From an uncultured Roseicyclus sp. (lineage in GTDB: Bacteria; Pseudomonadota; Alphaproteobacteria; Rhodobacterales; Rhodobacteraceae), in NCBI GenBank assembly GCA_947500415.1, contig CANMRT010000003.1:558001-622000 (forward strand): a DNA stretch of 64,000 bases. The letters run 5' to 3'. The notes beneath the pieces are model-generated. The model had not been told where the DNA came from. It searched no databases and was given only the letters and a program-made list of their open reading frames with translations. Positions 28,495 to 37,644 of the stretch are shown piece by piece; the first letter of the stretch is position 1, and each line of letters begins with the position of its first letter. A program made the translations under genes and the position numbers.

Positions 28495-28862
28495 TACAGC
28501 ACCTCCGGCGCAAGCGAGATGATCTTCATGAAGTTCTTCGCGCGCAGCTCACGAACAACCGGCCCAAAGATACGGGTGCCGATCGGCTCGTTGTTGTTGT
28601 TGAGGATGACAGCGGCGTTGCGATCAAAGCGGATCGCTGTACCGTCGTCGCGGCGGACTTCCTTGGCGGTGCGAACGACGACGGCCTTGCGGACATCACC
28701 TTTCTTCACACGACCACGCGGAATAGCCTCCTTGACCGACACCACAATGACGTCGCCCACAGAGGCATACTTGCGTTTGGAACCACCCAGAACCTTGATG
28801 CACTGAACACGGCGAGCGCCGCTGTTGTCAGCAACATCCAGATTGGTCTGCATCTGGATCAT
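28494..28862 (-). CDS. rplN: 50S ribosomal protein L14
   Basis: The 122-residue subunit-interface protein. [20 protein letters not shown] and the C-terminal [18 protein letters not shown] are typical. Overlaps rplX by one base; 77 nt after rpsQ. Confidence 0.98.
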   Translation of the reverse strand: MIQMQTNLDVADNSGARRVQCIKVLGGSKRKYASVGDVIVVSVKEAIPRGRVKKGDVRKAVVVRTAKEVRRDDGTAIRFDRNAAVILNNNNEPIGTRIFGPVVRELRAKNFMKIISLAPEVL

Positions 28863-28939
28863 ATTGGTTTCTCCCGACGTCCCGGACCGGCTGTTCGCAC
28901 ATAGGCCCGGGGGTTTCGTTCAAACCGAGATGTGAACGC

Positions 28940-29170
28940 TTAGGACGCGATCACCTCCCAGCGCTTGGATTTCGAGACTGGGGCACATTCCTGAATGCGG
29001 ACTTGGTCCCCAACCTTGAAAGTGTTCTCCGGATCATGCGCCCGATACTTCTTGGACTTCCGGATGGTCTTTTGCATGACCGGGTGCTTGAAGCGACGCT
29101 CCACGGATACGGTCACGGTCTGTTCGTTGGCGTCGCTGGTCACGGTGCCGGTCAAAATACGCTTGGGCAT
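28940..29170 (-). CDS. rpsQ: 30S ribosomal protein S17
   Basis: A 76-residue protein with [13 protein letters not shown] and [22 protein letters not shown], of the OB-fold S17 family. It lies 3 nt after rpmC. Confidence 0.98.
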   Translation of the reverse strand: MPKRILTGTVTSDANEQTVTVSVERRFKHPVMQKTIRKSKKYRAHDPENTFKVGDQVRIQECAPVSKSKRWEVIAS

Positions 29171-29173
29171 AGA

Positions 29174-29380
29174 TCAGGCCTCCGCTGCGGCAGCGGCCGC
29201 TTTTTCGTTCAGAATGGTCTTAACGCGCGCGGCGTCACGGCGAACCTGACGCATACGAGCGGTGTTTTCGAGTTGGCCGGTGGCCTGCTGGAATCGGAGG
29301 TTGAAGGCCTCTTTTTTCAGCTGGGTCAGCTCATCACGGAGCTCATCCGGCGTCTTGTCACGCAGTTCCTGGGCGTTCAT
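29174..29380 (-). CDS. rpmC: 50S ribosomal protein L29
   Basis: A 68-residue protein at the tunnel exit. [20 protein letters not shown] and [16 protein letters not shown] are diagnostic. It usually follows rplP directly; here it is the first gene of a new unit, with a promoter at 29461-29489 and 5.4 kb of inserted genes upstream. AAAGGAAC serves as its ribosome-binding site. Confidence 0.98.
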   Translation of the reverse strand: MNAQELRDKTPDELRDELTQLKKEAFNLRFQQATGQLENTARMRQVRRDAARVKTILNEKAAAAAAEA

Positions 29381-29460
29381 CGCCTTGTTCCTTTCAACAT
29401 CACGGGGGCGCCCCTTACAGGGTCACGCTGATTCCCGTGGAGTTCGGTGAATGAGGGGGC

Positions 29461-29489
29461 CGTATAGGGGCTAGTTGCCTATCGTGCAA
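29461..29489 (-). promoter_or_regulatory. Predicted promoter for rpmC and the spc block
   Basis: In the minus direction TTGCAC (29484-29489), a 17-nt spacer ending CCCC, and TATACG (29461-29466). It stands about 80 nt before the rpmC start and downstream of the inserted block. Confidence 0.7.
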
Positions 29490-29512
29490 CACCTGAGTTG
29501 CCAGCATGCAGA

Positions 29513-29860
29513 CTACTCCTGCGCTGTGTCTGTCTTTCGGCGCGCGTTCCGATGCCGAATTGCGGCGAAAAGGAAAAATAGCGAGGCCAAGACGCAAACC
29601 GATGCCAAAGCAAGCCACGCAAAAGAATAAAGAAACAAGAAACCGATCTCGAACCGGCCAGACATCTCTTCGAAGTAGTTGGAAAGCGGTCCGAGCCTGC
29701 AAGTAATCCCACTTCCCAATGCGCCGTCGCACAACCCCGTCCATTGAAGAAGATAGACCTGTATCGGCACGCCAACCGGAGAAAGGCTAAGCGTGCCGAA
29801 CAAAGCGCACAGGGCAGAGTAGATCTTGCCTTGGCTCCACAAACTGCCTTGGCTTTTCAT
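29513..29860 (-). CDS. Small membrane protein of unknown function
   Basis: A 115-residue protein with a hydrophobic N-terminal segment (IYSALCALFGTLSL), a middle loop with three cysteines, and a C-terminal membrane helix (SFAWLALASVCVLASLFFLF) ending in a basic tail (RHRNARRK). The loop probably faces the periplasm, where cysteines could pair. It resembles nothing I can name. The ATG at 29860 lacks a clear ribosome-binding site; a TTG at 29878 is the alternative. It lies directly upstream of the rpmC promoter. Base composition looks less GC-rich than the flanking ribosomal genes. Confidence 0.6.
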   Translation of the reverse strand: MKSQGSLWSQGKIYSALCALFGTLSLSPVGVPIQVYLLQWTGLCDGALGSGITCRLGPLSNYFEEMSGRFEIGFLFLYSFAWLALASVCVLASLFFLFAAIRHRNARRKTDTAQE

Positions 29861-29976
29861 CGCAACTGGACTTTGCAAGCAATCAACGACACTTCCCTAT
29901 CAGTACAACACAACGCTCCAGGAATGGCACGACCAAACCGAAGACGACCAAGCCGCATACAACCGACGCCACCCCT

Positions 29977-30162
29977 ATGCCCAACCTCTCCACCCTCCCC
30001 CTCGCCTCTCACACCCTCGACGAGGCCGCCCGCCCCTCGGCGCCACCCGTCCCCGAGGCGACCGACCAGCACCGCAGCCAAGGCAAGCAACTCGCCCTCA
30101 TCCACCGGCACTAACCGATGGAGATGGCCCGCATCACCGCTATTCTAACGCACATCCCCCAC
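29977..30162 (+). pseudogene. Remnant of a hemerythrin-like protein N-terminus
   Basis: From ATG 29977 the frame reads MPNLSTLPLASHTLDEAARP and continues to QGKQLALIHRH before a TAA at 30112. Beyond the stop, the same frame continues with PMEMARITAILTHIPH and then loses sense. From memory of family members, QGxxLxxIHRHYLxEMARI is how some Rhodobacteraceae hemerythrin-domain proteins begin, so the TAA looks like a TAC-to-TAA mutation and the rest of the gene is gone. It abuts the end of the gene at 30164. A short real peptide of 45 residues cannot be excluded. Confidence 0.4.
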
Positions 30163-30163
30163 T

Positions 30164-30595
30164 TCACCGACAAGACGCAATCCGAAACACATCCGTATAA
30201 ACCCCATCCTGCAACGCATCCGTCAGCTCCGCGTCCAGGAACCCCGACGTCGTCACCGTCAACTGCTCTTCCGCCCGCTCCAGAACCGTCAGCCAATAGG
30301 TCCGCTCTTCGCCTGGATTAATCCCCTCCACCACCAGCGAGCGGCAGACATTCGGGTTGCCCTCCTCGCAGGCGGCGGGCGCTACGGCAATCAGCGTGGC
30401 CCCATCGGAATACTCGTGAAAACTGGTCAGCACCGCTTGCAGGATATCGGTGTCCTGATGGTACTCCAAAACCGCCCGCACGGCATCCAGCGAAGAGATC
30501 ACCTGCAACTCGCACCTCTGCGCCTGCGCGGCACTTGGGACGACTGCGCAAAGCGCGAGGCTCAGAAGGGTTCGGTGAAATCCGCGACGCGCCAT
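30164..30595 (-). CDS. Secreted 143-residue protein of unknown function
   Basis: Starts MARRGFHRTLLSLALCAVVPSAAQA, a clear Sec signal peptide with an AQA cleavage site; the mature part begins QRCELQVI. It has four cysteines after cleavage (one near each end and a pair in ACEEGNPNVC), enough for two disulphides in the periplasm. No known domain is recognised. AAAGGA precedes the ATG at 30595. It stands divergent to the membrane protein gene at 30766 and is part of the block inserted between rplP and rpmC. Confidence 0.75.
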   Translation of the reverse strand: MARRGFHRTLLSLALCAVVPSAAQAQRCELQVISSLDAVRAVLEYHQDTDILQAVLTSFHEYSDGATLIAVAPAACEEGNPNVCRSLVVEGINPGEERTYWLTVLERAEEQLTVTTSGFLDAELTDALQDGVYTDVFRIASCR

Positions 30596-30765
30596 GGCAT
30601 GTATCCTTTCAAGGCAAGACCCAATCAATGCGCCAAACTTGCCAGACCCACAGCCCATCGCCAACCGCCAAAGTAAGGCTTCCCGCCATACCGCCACGCC
30701 CACACCGCCTGCTATGCCTGCCGGGTATTTCAACCCCGCCAACCTTTCGCTTTTCAGGCAGTCCG

Positions 30766-31377
30766 ATGGCTCTCGACCCCACCCTTCTCGCATGGCTCGG
30801 CCTCACCTCCGCCGCGCTCAGCACCGTGGGCTACCTCCCCTACCTGCGCGACATCATCATGGGCCGCACACACCCCCAACGCGCGTGCTGGTTGATCTGG
30901 TCGATCCTCGGCTCCATCGCCGTGGCCTCGCAGATCAGCGAAGGCGCCATGGCCTCCCTCGGATTCGCCGTGGTGCAGGTCGGTGGCACGATCCTTGTTT
31001 TCGTCCTGTCGATAGCCTGCGGCGTGGGCCGCTTCCTGCGCGGCCGGGATTGGGTCGTTCTGGCATTGGCCGCCCTTGGTCTAGTGCTGTGGTTCACCAC
31101 CTCCAACGCAGCCTACGCGCTGGCGATCACGATCTCGATCAGCCTTCTCGGCGGCGCCCTGACCGTGGCAAAGGCTTACCGCGACCCCGGGTCTGAAACG
31201 CTCTCCACATGGGTCACCTTCTGGATCGCCTCGGCCCTCGCCACGCTATCCGTGGGCGCGTGGGAGCCTGTGCTGCTGGCATATCCACTTTACCTGCTGA
31301 CACTCTACACCGCGATTATTGGGGCCATCACTTTGGGCCGCCTCCGCGCACCCGAAGTGATCATCCCCGCCGAATAG
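30766..31377 (+). CDS. Polytopic membrane protein, PQ-loop-like
   Basis: A 203-residue protein with about seven predicted membrane segments. The N-terminal LSTVGYLPYLRDIIMGRTHPQRACWLIW carries a Pro-Gln pair after the first helix in the manner of PQ-loop (SWEET/SemiSWEET/cystinosin) proteins, and a second half repeats the pattern weakly (AYRDPGSETLSTWVTFW). A transporter function is possible but the substrate is unknown. The ATG at 30766 is chosen because the upstream open frame is proline-rich non-coding sequence. It converges on the methyltransferase gene, 3 nt away. Confidence 0.8.
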   Translation: MALDPTLLAWLGLTSAALSTVGYLPYLRDIIMGRTHPQRACWLIWSILGSIAVASQISEGAMASLGFAVVQVGGTILVFVLSIACGVGRFLRGRDWVVLALAALGLVLWFTTSNAAYALAITISISLLGGALTVAKAYRDPGSETLSTWVTFWIASALATLSVGAWEPVLLAYPLYLLTLYTAIIGAITLGRLRAPEVIIPAE

Positions 31378-31380
31378 CCC

Positions 31381-32040
31381 TCACTTTGGCTTGCGCAATA
31401 TCTCAATCGCAACGCTCTCAACCGAGAAGCTGATGTATTGGTAGTCCCCCTCCTTCAGCACCTCGGTCAAGGCTTTGTATTCGTGGTGCTTCCAGCCAGG
31501 ATATCCATATAGCTCGTCAAACAGGATCACCGTCCCCTTCACCAAGCGCTTCTTGATCGCCTGCAGCGAATAGGCGGTCGGCGTGTAGGTATCCATATCG
31601 AGGTGCACGAATGCGAAGGGCCTGGTGCCGTTGTCCTTGAGGTAGCTCGGCAGCGTGTCCTGCACCCAGCCTTTCACCAACGTCACGTTCCCCGGCACTT
31701 TCGGCAGTTTGCCCCCTTGGGTGAATGCGCCCGCCTCTCGGCCCGTCTGAATGCCGGTCCAGTCCTCTTCCAACCCTTCGAAACTGTCGAAACCGGTAAG
31801 CGTCAGCCCATGGGGCTTCAGCGCTTCCCCGAACCGGCGCGATCCGTCACCGCCTGCAACGCCGAACTCAACATATAGACCATCCTCGATCCCGTTCTTG
31901 ATCGCACGGTTGACCGCATAGTCGCGGTTTCTGTCCTGGTTCCGGAACAGCATGGATTGCTCCATGTGCTCCTTGAAGAACTCAAAGCTCTCGCGCCGCG
32001 ATGCCTCTGTGAGGTATGTGATTGGGTTTCCGCTCGCCAT
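31381..32040 (-). CDS. SAM-dependent methyltransferase, TylF/macrocin O-methyltransferase-like
   Basis: A 219-residue class I methyltransferase. The SAM-binding motif is GLYVEFGVAGGDGSRRF, followed by GFDSFEGLEEDWTG and the metal/catalytic region FVHLDMDTYTPT and ILFDELYGYPGW, as in TylF/MycF sugar O-methyltransferases. Substrate unknown; a sugar hydroxyl is the family expectation. The ATG at 32040 begins MASGNPITYL. It is 71 nt after the 2OG-oxygenase-like gene in the same direction, so the two may work together on a surface or secreted molecule (inference). Confidence 0.85.
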   Translation of the reverse strand: MASGNPITYLTEASRRESFEFFKEHMEQSMLFRNQDRNRDYAVNRAIKNGIEDGLYVEFGVAGGDGSRRFGEALKPHGLTLTGFDSFEGLEEDWTGIQTGREAGAFTQGGKLPKVPGNVTLVKGWVQDTLPSYLKDNGTRPFAFVHLDMDTYTPTAYSLQAIKKRLVKGTVILFDELYGYPGWKHHEYKALTEVLKEGDYQYISFSVESVAIEILRKPK

Positions 32041-32111
32041 GTGCCTGCTCCGCCTGCTTTTTTGTTGGGCGCACCAGAACACGAGGCGCACGCTTGGCGC
32101 AAGAAAAGGCT

Positions 32112-32732
32112 TCAGGCCCAGCTGTAATTGAAGCTGATACTGATGCGGTCGTCTTCGTCCATGTTCATGGGCACCTCGTGGCGCAGCCAGCTTTCCCACA
32201 GCAACACGTCGCCCGCCTGCGGATTGGGGTAGATGAATGCCCGCAGCTCCTCCCGAGCGTCCGCCTTGCGCCCCGGTGCGGCCATCATCATCGCGTGGCG
32301 CGGGTCTTCCAGCTTGATCGACCGCGCTTCCGGTGGCACCGCCACATAGGTCGTGCCCGAGATCACAGAATGCGGATGGATGTGGGAGGTGTGGATGCCC
32401 CCCTCCGGCAACAGGTTGATCCAGATATCTTCCAGCTTGAGCGCGCGATCCTCCAGATCAAACTCCAGATCCTCCGCAAACGCCGCCACATGCTTATCCA
32501 AAGCCTCGACCACTTGCCCGAAAATCGGAAACCGCCAAGGCAGGTCGGTCAGCGACGCATAGGAGGTGTAGCCCGGAAACCCGTTCTCTTCACACCACGC
32601 CTGCCCCGCCTCGTCATCGTCGGCGATGGAAAAGCACGACGCCATCAACTCATCCCCATCCACAGACGGTCCAAGCTCTGCCAATTTGGCGTGATACAAA
32701 CGGGTCACGAAGAGGGATTTGATAGAGGCCAT
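32112..32732 (-). CDS. TIGR02466-type putative 2-oxoglutarate/Fe(II) oxygenase
   Basis: A 206-residue protein with the double-stranded beta-helix features of the TIGR02466 family: IHTSHIHPHSVISGTTYV supplies the first iron-binding histidines, and LRHEVPMNMDEDDRISISFNY supplies the distal histidine and the arginine that would bind 2-oxoglutarate. Family members are often found with phage or surface-modification genes; the reaction is unproven. It lies upstream of and co-directional with the TylF-like methyltransferase. Confidence 0.85.
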   Translation of the reverse strand: MASIKSLFVTRLYHAKLAELGPSVDGDELMASCFSIADDDEAGQAWCEENGFPGYTSYASLTDLPWRFPIFGQVVEALDKHVAAFAEDLEFDLEDRALKLEDIWINLLPEGGIHTSHIHPHSVISGTTYVAVPPEARSIKLEDPRHAMMMAAPGRKADAREELRAFIYPNPQAGDVLLWESWLRHEVPMNMDEDDRISISFNYSWA

Positions 32733-32819
32733 GGGCCAGGTTTAGGCGCGCTGAAACGGTTTGGAAAGATATTGCGCCGATGATGGGACCCGAGAGTATC
32801 CAAACGGGGCTTGGCCAGA

Positions 32820-33545
32820 ATGGCGAACCGCATCTACGGGGTCTTGTTTCTGCCCCTGACCATCATCTTCGTTTTCGCAGGCCTCGCCCGGGCGGATGTG
32901 GCGCCGCTTGTCACCCAATCCGCAGCACCCCTCTTCGGCGGTACCTCCGGCGCGAGGACCTCCGGCACCGGGTCACTTTTCGCCGACCGCGCCGATGGCA
33001 GCCTCTTTGCCCCATTCCCCGTTCGCGCCCCCATCCGAGGCGACGCCGCACCATCCGCGATCCGGGGCGCAACGGGCCATCTGCTCAGCCTCATCGCACA
33101 GGCAGAGGCCGGGCGCGCCGGATATGACGCTGTCCAACACGGCGCGCGCATCCCCACACCACGCCCGCCGACGCAACTCACGCTGGGGGAAATCTACGCC
33201 TGGATCGCCGCCACCCCCGGCCAACCCCACGCCATAGGGCGCTACCAGTTCATCCCCGACACGCTCCGCCGCGTCGCCCGCATCCGTGGCTACGGTCCCG
33301 AAGTGCGCTTCACGGCTGAGGTGCAAGACAGCCTCGCCGCCGTCCTGCTGGATGAGGCGGGCTTGCAAGCCTTTGAGGATGGCTCCCTCGGCCGCCGCAC
33401 CTTCATGCACAACCTCGCCCGCATCTGGGCCGGCTTGCCGCTCCCTAATGGACAGTCCTACTACCAAGGCTACGCAGGCAACCGCGCGACGATGTCATGG
33501 GATGATTTCAGCGGCGGGATGGAAGCGATCTGGCCCTCCAGCTAG
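32820..33545 (+). CDS. Exported lysozyme-like (muramidase) protein
   Basis: A 241-residue protein with an N-terminal signal/anchor (IYGVLFLPLTIIFVFAGLARA), a Pro/Ser/Gly-rich linker, and a lysozyme-like domain from about residue 85. The motif LIAQAEAGRAGYDAVQ places a glutamate where GH24/lysozyme-like enzymes have the catalytic acid, and AIGRYQFIPDTLRRVA is the typical second motif. It probably cuts or binds peptidoglycan in the periplasm. A TTG at 32811 is an alternative start. It reads away from the oxygenase gene and precedes the DUF1569 gene by 40 nt. Confidence 0.78.
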   Translation: MANRIYGVLFLPLTIIFVFAGLARADVAPLVTQSAAPLFGGTSGARTSGTGSLFADRADGSLFAPFPVRAPIRGDAAPSAIRGATGHLLSLIAQAEAGRAGYDAVQHGARIPTPRPPTQLTLGEIYAWIAATPGQPHAIGRYQFIPDTLRRVARIRGYGPEVRFTAEVQDSLAAVLLDEAGLQAFEDGSLGRRTFMHNLARIWAGLPLPNGQSYYQGYAGNRATMSWDDFSGGMEAIWPSS

Positions 33546-33585
33546 GGCTGGACAGAATGCCGCCCGATGCCGTTTCCTGTGTCGC

Positions 33586-34017
33586 ATGACCCAAGCCCTC
33601 GACACCGCCTTCCGCCGCCTCGACGCCCTCGACCTCTCCGCGATCCGATCCACGGGTGACTGGGACTTGGGGCGCACCTTCAGCCACCTCGCGCAGGGCG
33701 TGGAGTTTTCAATGTCCGGCTACCCGGAGGAAAAGCCGAAGCTGTTCCAGATGACCGCCGGAAAACTCGCCTTCACCGTCTTCAAGATGCGGGGCCGGAT
33801 GAGCCACGGGTTGGATGAGCCGATCCCCGGTGAGGTTATCGGCGACGTCTCCGCCGACGCAGGCCTACACCGCCTTGTCACTTCGCTAGAGCAGTTCCGC
33901 GATTTCAACGGCTCGCTGAGACCCCACTTTGCCTACGGCGCACTCGGCAAGGATCAGTTCGCCTTCGCGCACCTGATGCATATCGAGAACCATCTTGAAG
34001 AGGTCCATCTGGGCTAA
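33586..34017 (+). CDS. DUF1569 family protein (DinB-like fold)
   Basis: A 143-residue protein matching the DUF1569 pattern: an early TFSHLAQGVEFSMSG helix and a final FAHLMHIENHLEEVHL with the histidines expected of a DinB-like four-helix metal-binding bundle. No function is established for this family. It follows the lysozyme-like gene in the same direction and converges on the DUF998-like gene. Confidence 0.8.
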   Translation: MTQALDTAFRRLDALDLSAIRSTGDWDLGRTFSHLAQGVEFSMSGYPEEKPKLFQMTAGKLAFTVFKMRGRMSHGLDEPIPGEVIGDVSADAGLHRLVTSLEQFRDFNGSLRPHFAYGALGKDQFAFAHLMHIENHLEEVHLG

Positions 34018-34046
34018 GGCCTGGCGCGCTTCCACCCCGTACGGGC

Positions 34047-34682
34047 TCACAACGCGCGCCTGCCTCGCGCGACAAACATCCATGACAGTGACGCGATGAT
34101 GGCGCAGGCGATCAAACCAAGGGCCCGTTCGTAAAGGCCGTCGAGTCCAGTTGGCAGAAAGAAAAAGACCGGCGCGGCCAATCCCCACAGCACAGCTAGG
34201 GAAATCATCCACCTGTGGGACAACGTAGAATCTCGCTTGATCCCTCCGGCCAAAAGCAACGGGGCGGCCAGAAACCCCGCACCGAGGGCATAGACCACGT
34301 AGATGTGCACAACGATCCCGTCGCTGTCGCCGTCGCCATATTCATTGCGCGCTCCGATCACCACGACCGCAGCGGCCAGCAGTGCCAGAACGAGAACGCC
34401 ACCAGACCACGCAACGCCCCCAAGATGGGCGTGCGCACTGCAGAGCGCCACGGCGAAGATCCCCGCGGCAAAGGCGTAGAGGGCAAGGTCCATGATGATT
34501 TCATTTTCTCCGGCGCCCAGATCGCTGATCGTGTCCGCCACCCAATCGTGGCCTGGCACCATGATCTGCGCGGCGATGACACCCAAAATGCCCACCGCGC
34601 AGCCGATCAACCCAAGAAGGCCCAACCCGATCAACAGGTATGGACGTTCCGCATCGATCGCATGTCCTGAAATGTCGTCCAT
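34047..34682 (-). CDS. DUF998-like polytopic membrane protein
   Basis: A 211-residue protein with six or so predicted membrane helices. The first loop contains HDWVADTISDLGAGEN, the type of DSISDLG motif seen in DUF998 proteins, and the helices end in a basic RGRRAL tail. Function unknown. GGGAG precedes the ATG at 34682; the open frame further upstream crosses the rplP terminator and is not coding. Confidence 0.8.
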   Translation of the reverse strand: MDDISGHAIDAERPYLLIGLGLLGLIGCAVGILGVIAAQIMVPGHDWVADTISDLGAGENEIIMDLALYAFAAGIFAVALCSAHAHLGGVAWSGGVLVLALLAAAVVVIGARNEYGDGDSDGIVVHIYVVYALGAGFLAAPLLLAGGIKRDSTLSHRWMISLAVLWGLAAPVFFFLPTGLDGLYERALGLIACAIIASLSWMFVARGRRAL

Positions 34683-34756
34683 TGAGCTCCCCGGCGACGT
34701 GCAACACATTGTGAACGCGGACGCAGGCAACATGGTTCCTTGTTCGCTCCAATTGA

Positions 34757-34796
34757 GAAAGCCCCCGCCGATCTCTCGGCAGGGGCCTTTTTCTTT
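34757..34796. terminator. Terminator after rplP
   Basis: Stem GCCCCCGCCGA (34761-34771)/TCGGCAGGGGC (34776-34786) with one C/A mismatch and a 4-nt loop. The minus-strand tail is TTTCTC (the plus-strand tail CTTTTTCTTT is stronger). It ends the S10 block ahead of the inserted genes. Confidence 0.75.
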
Positions 34797-34830
34797 CGAC
34801 ACGTCAGAAACGCGTTCGCGTTTTCGACGA

Positions 34831-35244
34831 TTACCAGTCTTCGCGAACCACGGTGCGGGTCTTCACCGGAAGCTTCATCGCAGCAAGGCGCAGCGCCTCG
34901 CGGGCGACAGGTTCGGACACACCGTCGATCTCGAACATGATGCGGCCAGGCTTGACCTTGCATGCCCAGAAATCGACTGAACCTTTACCCTTACCCATAC
35001 GCACTTCGACGGGCTTGGAGGTCACCGGGGTATCCGGGAAAATCCGGATCCATACGCGACCCTGACGCTTCATGTGACGCGTCATGGCCCGACGGGCGGC
35101 TTCGATCTGGCGCGCAGTGACGCGCTCAGGCTGCAGGGCTTTCAGACCATAGGTGCCGAAGTTCAGGTCAGACCCGCCCTTCGCTTCGCCTTTGATCCGG
35201 CCTTTGTGCATCTTGCGGAACTTTGTCCGTTTGGGTTGCAACAT
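34831..35244 (-). CDS. rplP: 50S ribosomal protein L16
   Basis: The 137-residue A-site/peptidyl-transferase-associated protein. [19 protein letters not shown] and [20 protein letters not shown] are diagnostic. It is followed by a terminator rather than by rpmC, so it is the last gene of the S10 block here. Confidence 0.98.
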   Translation of the reverse strand: MLQPKRTKFRKMHKGRIKGEAKGGSDLNFGTYGLKALQPERVTARQIEAARRAMTRHMKRQGRVWIRIFPDTPVTSKPVEVRMGKGKGSVDFWACKVKPGRIMFEIDGVSEPVAREALRLAAMKLPVKTRTVVREDW

Positions 35245-35257
35245 TGATCAGACCTCC

Positions 35258-36001
35258 TCAGCGGTCACGGCGCGGGCGCGAGGCCCCACCGCTTTCCTGG
35301 ATTTCCTGATTGCGACGATCACGGGCCGACGGGTCGTGCTCCATGATCTCGCCTTTGAAGATCCAGGTTTTGATGCCGATGATGCCATAAGGCGTCTTCG
35401 CCTCGGCATGTGCATAGTCGATGTCCGCACGCAGGGTGTGAAGCGGCACGCGGCCCTCACGATACCATTCGGTCCGGGCAATCTCGGCACCGCCAAGGCG
35501 GCCCGCGACGTTCACCCGAATGCCGAGCGATCCCATACGCATGGCGTTTTGCACGGCACGCTTCATGGCACGGCGGAAAGACACACGACGCTCCAGCTGC
35601 TGAGCAATGCTCTCAGCGACCAGTTGCGCGTCCAGCTCGGGCTTGCGGATCTCAACGATGTTGAGGTGCAGTTCCGAGTCGGTGATCTTCGCCAATTCCT
35701 TGCGCAGACCCTCGATGTCCGCACCCTTTTTGCCGATGATGACACCCGGACGCGCCGAGTGGATCGTCACACGACACTTCTTGTGCGGGCGCTCGATGAT
35801 GATCTTCGCGATCCCGGCATCCCCGGGGCTGCGACGGTCACGCTTTGCAACAAATTCCCACCAGCCATGCTTGATGAACTCGCGGATCTTGATGTCTTCC
35901 AGCAGCAGATCACCGTATTCCTTGGTGTTTGCGTACCAGCGGCTGTCCCAGGTCCGGTTGACCTGCAGACGCATGCCGATGGGGTTTACCTTATGTCCCA
36001 T
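35258..36001 (-). CDS. rpsC: 30S ribosomal protein S3
   Basis: A 247-residue mRNA-entry-tunnel protein with a KH domain ([20 protein letters not shown]). The N-terminal [12 protein letters not shown] and the C-terminal [17 protein letters not shown] are typical. It shares one base with rplV (TAATG). Confidence 0.98.
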   Translation of the reverse strand: MGHKVNPIGMRLQVNRTWDSRWYANTKEYGDLLLEDIKIREFIKHGWWEFVAKRDRRSPGDAGIAKIIIERPHKKCRVTIHSARPGVIIGKKGADIEGLRKELAKITDSELHLNIVEIRKPELDAQLVAESIAQQLERRVSFRRAMKRAVQNAMRMGSLGIRVNVAGRLGGAEIARTEWYREGRVPLHTLRADIDYAHAEAKTPYGIIGIKTWIFKGEIMEHDPSARDRRNQEIQESGGASRPRRDR

Positions 36002-36381
36002 TAGGCGGTCTCCTCAACCTGGCGGACCGTGATGGTCAGTTCTGCGAACGGCTTGTGAATGCGACCAAACCGGCCACGGGCACGCGGACGACCGCGCTTC
36101 ATCACAAGGTTCTTGCCCACATAGGCCTCGGTGACGACAAGCTCGTCGACATCCAGACCGTGGTTATTTTCCGCATTGGCGATGGCCGACTGAAGGCACT
36201 TCTTCACGTCGATCGCGATACGCTTTTTCGAGAAGGTCAGGTCCGTCAGGGCCTTTTCAACCTTCTTGCCGCGAATGAGGCCGGCAACGAGGTTCAGCTT
36301 CTGCGGGCTGGTCTTCAGCATCCGCAGCTTGGCACGCGCCTCATTGTCCGCCACGCGGCGGGGATTTTTATCCTTGCCCAT
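36001..36381 (-). CDS. rplV: 50S ribosomal protein L22
   Basis: The 126-residue exit-tunnel protein. [20 protein letters not shown] and the beta-hairpin [17 protein letters not shown] motif are conserved. A macrolide-resistance-type deletion in the hairpin is not evident. Confidence 0.98.
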   Translation of the reverse strand: MGKDKNPRRVADNEARAKLRMLKTSPQKLNLVAGLIRGKKVEKALTDLTFSKKRIAIDVKKCLQSAIANAENNHGLDVDELVVTEAYVGKNLVMKRGRPRARGRFGRIHKPFAELTITVRQVEETA

Positions 36382-36384
36382 GGC

Positions 36385-36663
36385 TTACTTCCTCTTGGCT
36401 TTCTTATCCGCCGCGTGCCCGTAATAGGTGCGCGTGGGCGAATATTCCCCGAACTTCTGACCGATCATGTCTTCGGTGACGTTCACGGGCACATGCTTGT
36501 GGCCGTTGTAGACACCGAACGTCAGACCGACGAACTGGGGCAGGATGGTGGAGCGGCGCGACCAGATCTTGATGACCTCGTTGCGACCCGATTCCTTGGA
36601 GGCTTCGGCCTTTTTGAGGACGTAAGAGTCGACAAAAGGACCTTTCCATACGGAGCGGCTCAT
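36385..36663 (-). CDS. rpsS: 30S ribosomal protein S19
   Basis: The 92-residue head protein with [20 protein letters not shown] and [20 protein letters not shown]. It lies 3 nt from both rplB and rplV. Confidence 0.98.
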   Translation of the reverse strand: MSRSVWKGPFVDSYVLKKAEASKESGRNEVIKIWSRRSTILPQFVGLTFGVYNGHKHVPVNVTEDMIGQKFGEYSPTRTYYGHAADKKAKRK

Positions 36664-36666
36664 ACC

Positions 36667-37509
36667 TTAGCGCCCTTTCTTCTTGGCGTGACGCGAGCGG
36701 ATGATCAGCTTCTGCGACGCCTTGTTCTTGTTGCGGGTACGCTTGCCCTTGGTATCAACACCCCAAGGCGTCACCGGCGTACGGCCACCCGAGGTCCGAC
36801 CCTCACCACCACCATGCGGGTGATCGATTGGGTTCATGGCGACACCGCGAACGCTTGGGCGCTTGCCCATGTGACGCACACGACCGGCCTTACCGAGGTT
36901 CTGGTTTGAGTTGTCGGGGTTCGACACCGCGCCAACCGTTGCCATGCACTCCTGACGGACGAGGCGAAGCTCACCCGAAGACAGGCGGATCTGAGCGTAA
37001 CCACCGTCACGACCGACGAACTGGGCATAGGTGCCCGCGGCGCGTGCGATCTGGCCACCCTTGCCGGGCTTCAGCTCGATGTTGTGCACGATGGTACCAA
37101 TCGGCAGACCCGAGAAAGGCATCGCATTGCCCGGCTTGATGTCGGCCTTGGAGGAGGAAACCACCTTGTCGCCAACAGCCAGACGCTGCGGGGCAAGGAT
37201 ATAGGCCTGCTCACCATCGGTGTATTGCACCAGTGCGATGAACGCGGTCCGGTTCGGGTCATATTCGATCCGAACAACGGTTGCTTCAACGTCCAGCTTG
37301 GTGCGCTTGAAATCTACGATACGGTAAAGGCGTTTTGCCCCACCACCACGACGACGCGCCGTGATCCGTCCGGTGTTGTTCCGGCCGCCCTTCTTCGTCA
37401 AACCCTCAGTCAGGGCTTTGACAGGACGTCCTTTCCACAGCTCCGAACGGTCGATCAGTACCAGCCCACGCTGGCCCGGCGTCGTCGGCTTATACGACTT
37501 GAGTGCCAT
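36667..37509 (-). CDS. rplB: 50S ribosomal protein L2
   Basis: The 280-residue protein essential for subunit joining and peptidyl transfer. [22 protein letters not shown] and the C-terminal [18 protein letters not shown], holding the catalytic-region histidine, are intact. In the classical order it follows rplW directly. Here 3.1 kb separates them and a promoter with a leader hairpin is predicted immediately upstream. Confidence 0.98.
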   Translation of the reverse strand: MALKSYKPTTPGQRGLVLIDRSELWKGRPVKALTEGLTKKGGRNNTGRITARRRGGGAKRLYRIVDFKRTKLDVEATVVRIEYDPNRTAFIALVQYTDGEQAYILAPQRLAVGDKVVSSSKADIKPGNAMPFSGLPIGTIVHNIELKPGKGGQIARAAGTYAQFVGRDGGYAQIRLSSGELRLVRQECMATVGAVSNPDNSNQNLGKAGRVRHMGKRPSVRGVAMNPIDHPHGGGEGRTSGGRTPVTPWGVDTKGKRTRNKNKASQKLIIRSRHAKKKGR

Positions 37510-37600
37510 GTTAACTGTCTTCCGTTTGCTTGAAGGAACCGCATGTGGCGGCCCCCGATGTTAAAGGCCCCCGTAGGTGCCCGTAGAGATGGTCACAGAC

Positions 37601-37630
37601 CAAAAACACAGCCCCGGACGAATCCGGGGC
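37601..37630 (-). terminator. Leader hairpin with T-run upstream of rplB
   Basis: Stem GCCCCGGA (37611-37618 on the plus strand)/TCCGGGGC (37623-37630) with a tetraloop. In the minus-strand transcript it is followed after TGTG by TTTTT (37602-37606). It lies just downstream of the predicted rplB promoter, so it could be an attenuator, or a terminator for transcripts arriving from further upstream. Confidence 0.6.
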
Positions 37631-37644
37631 CATGCCGATGCGTG

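Noticed and set aside
29744-30148. A 134-codon plus-strand frame in the region before the hemerythrin-like remnant
   Set aside because: Low-complexity Pro/Arg/Thr composition, no ribosome-binding site, and it overlaps better-supported frames.
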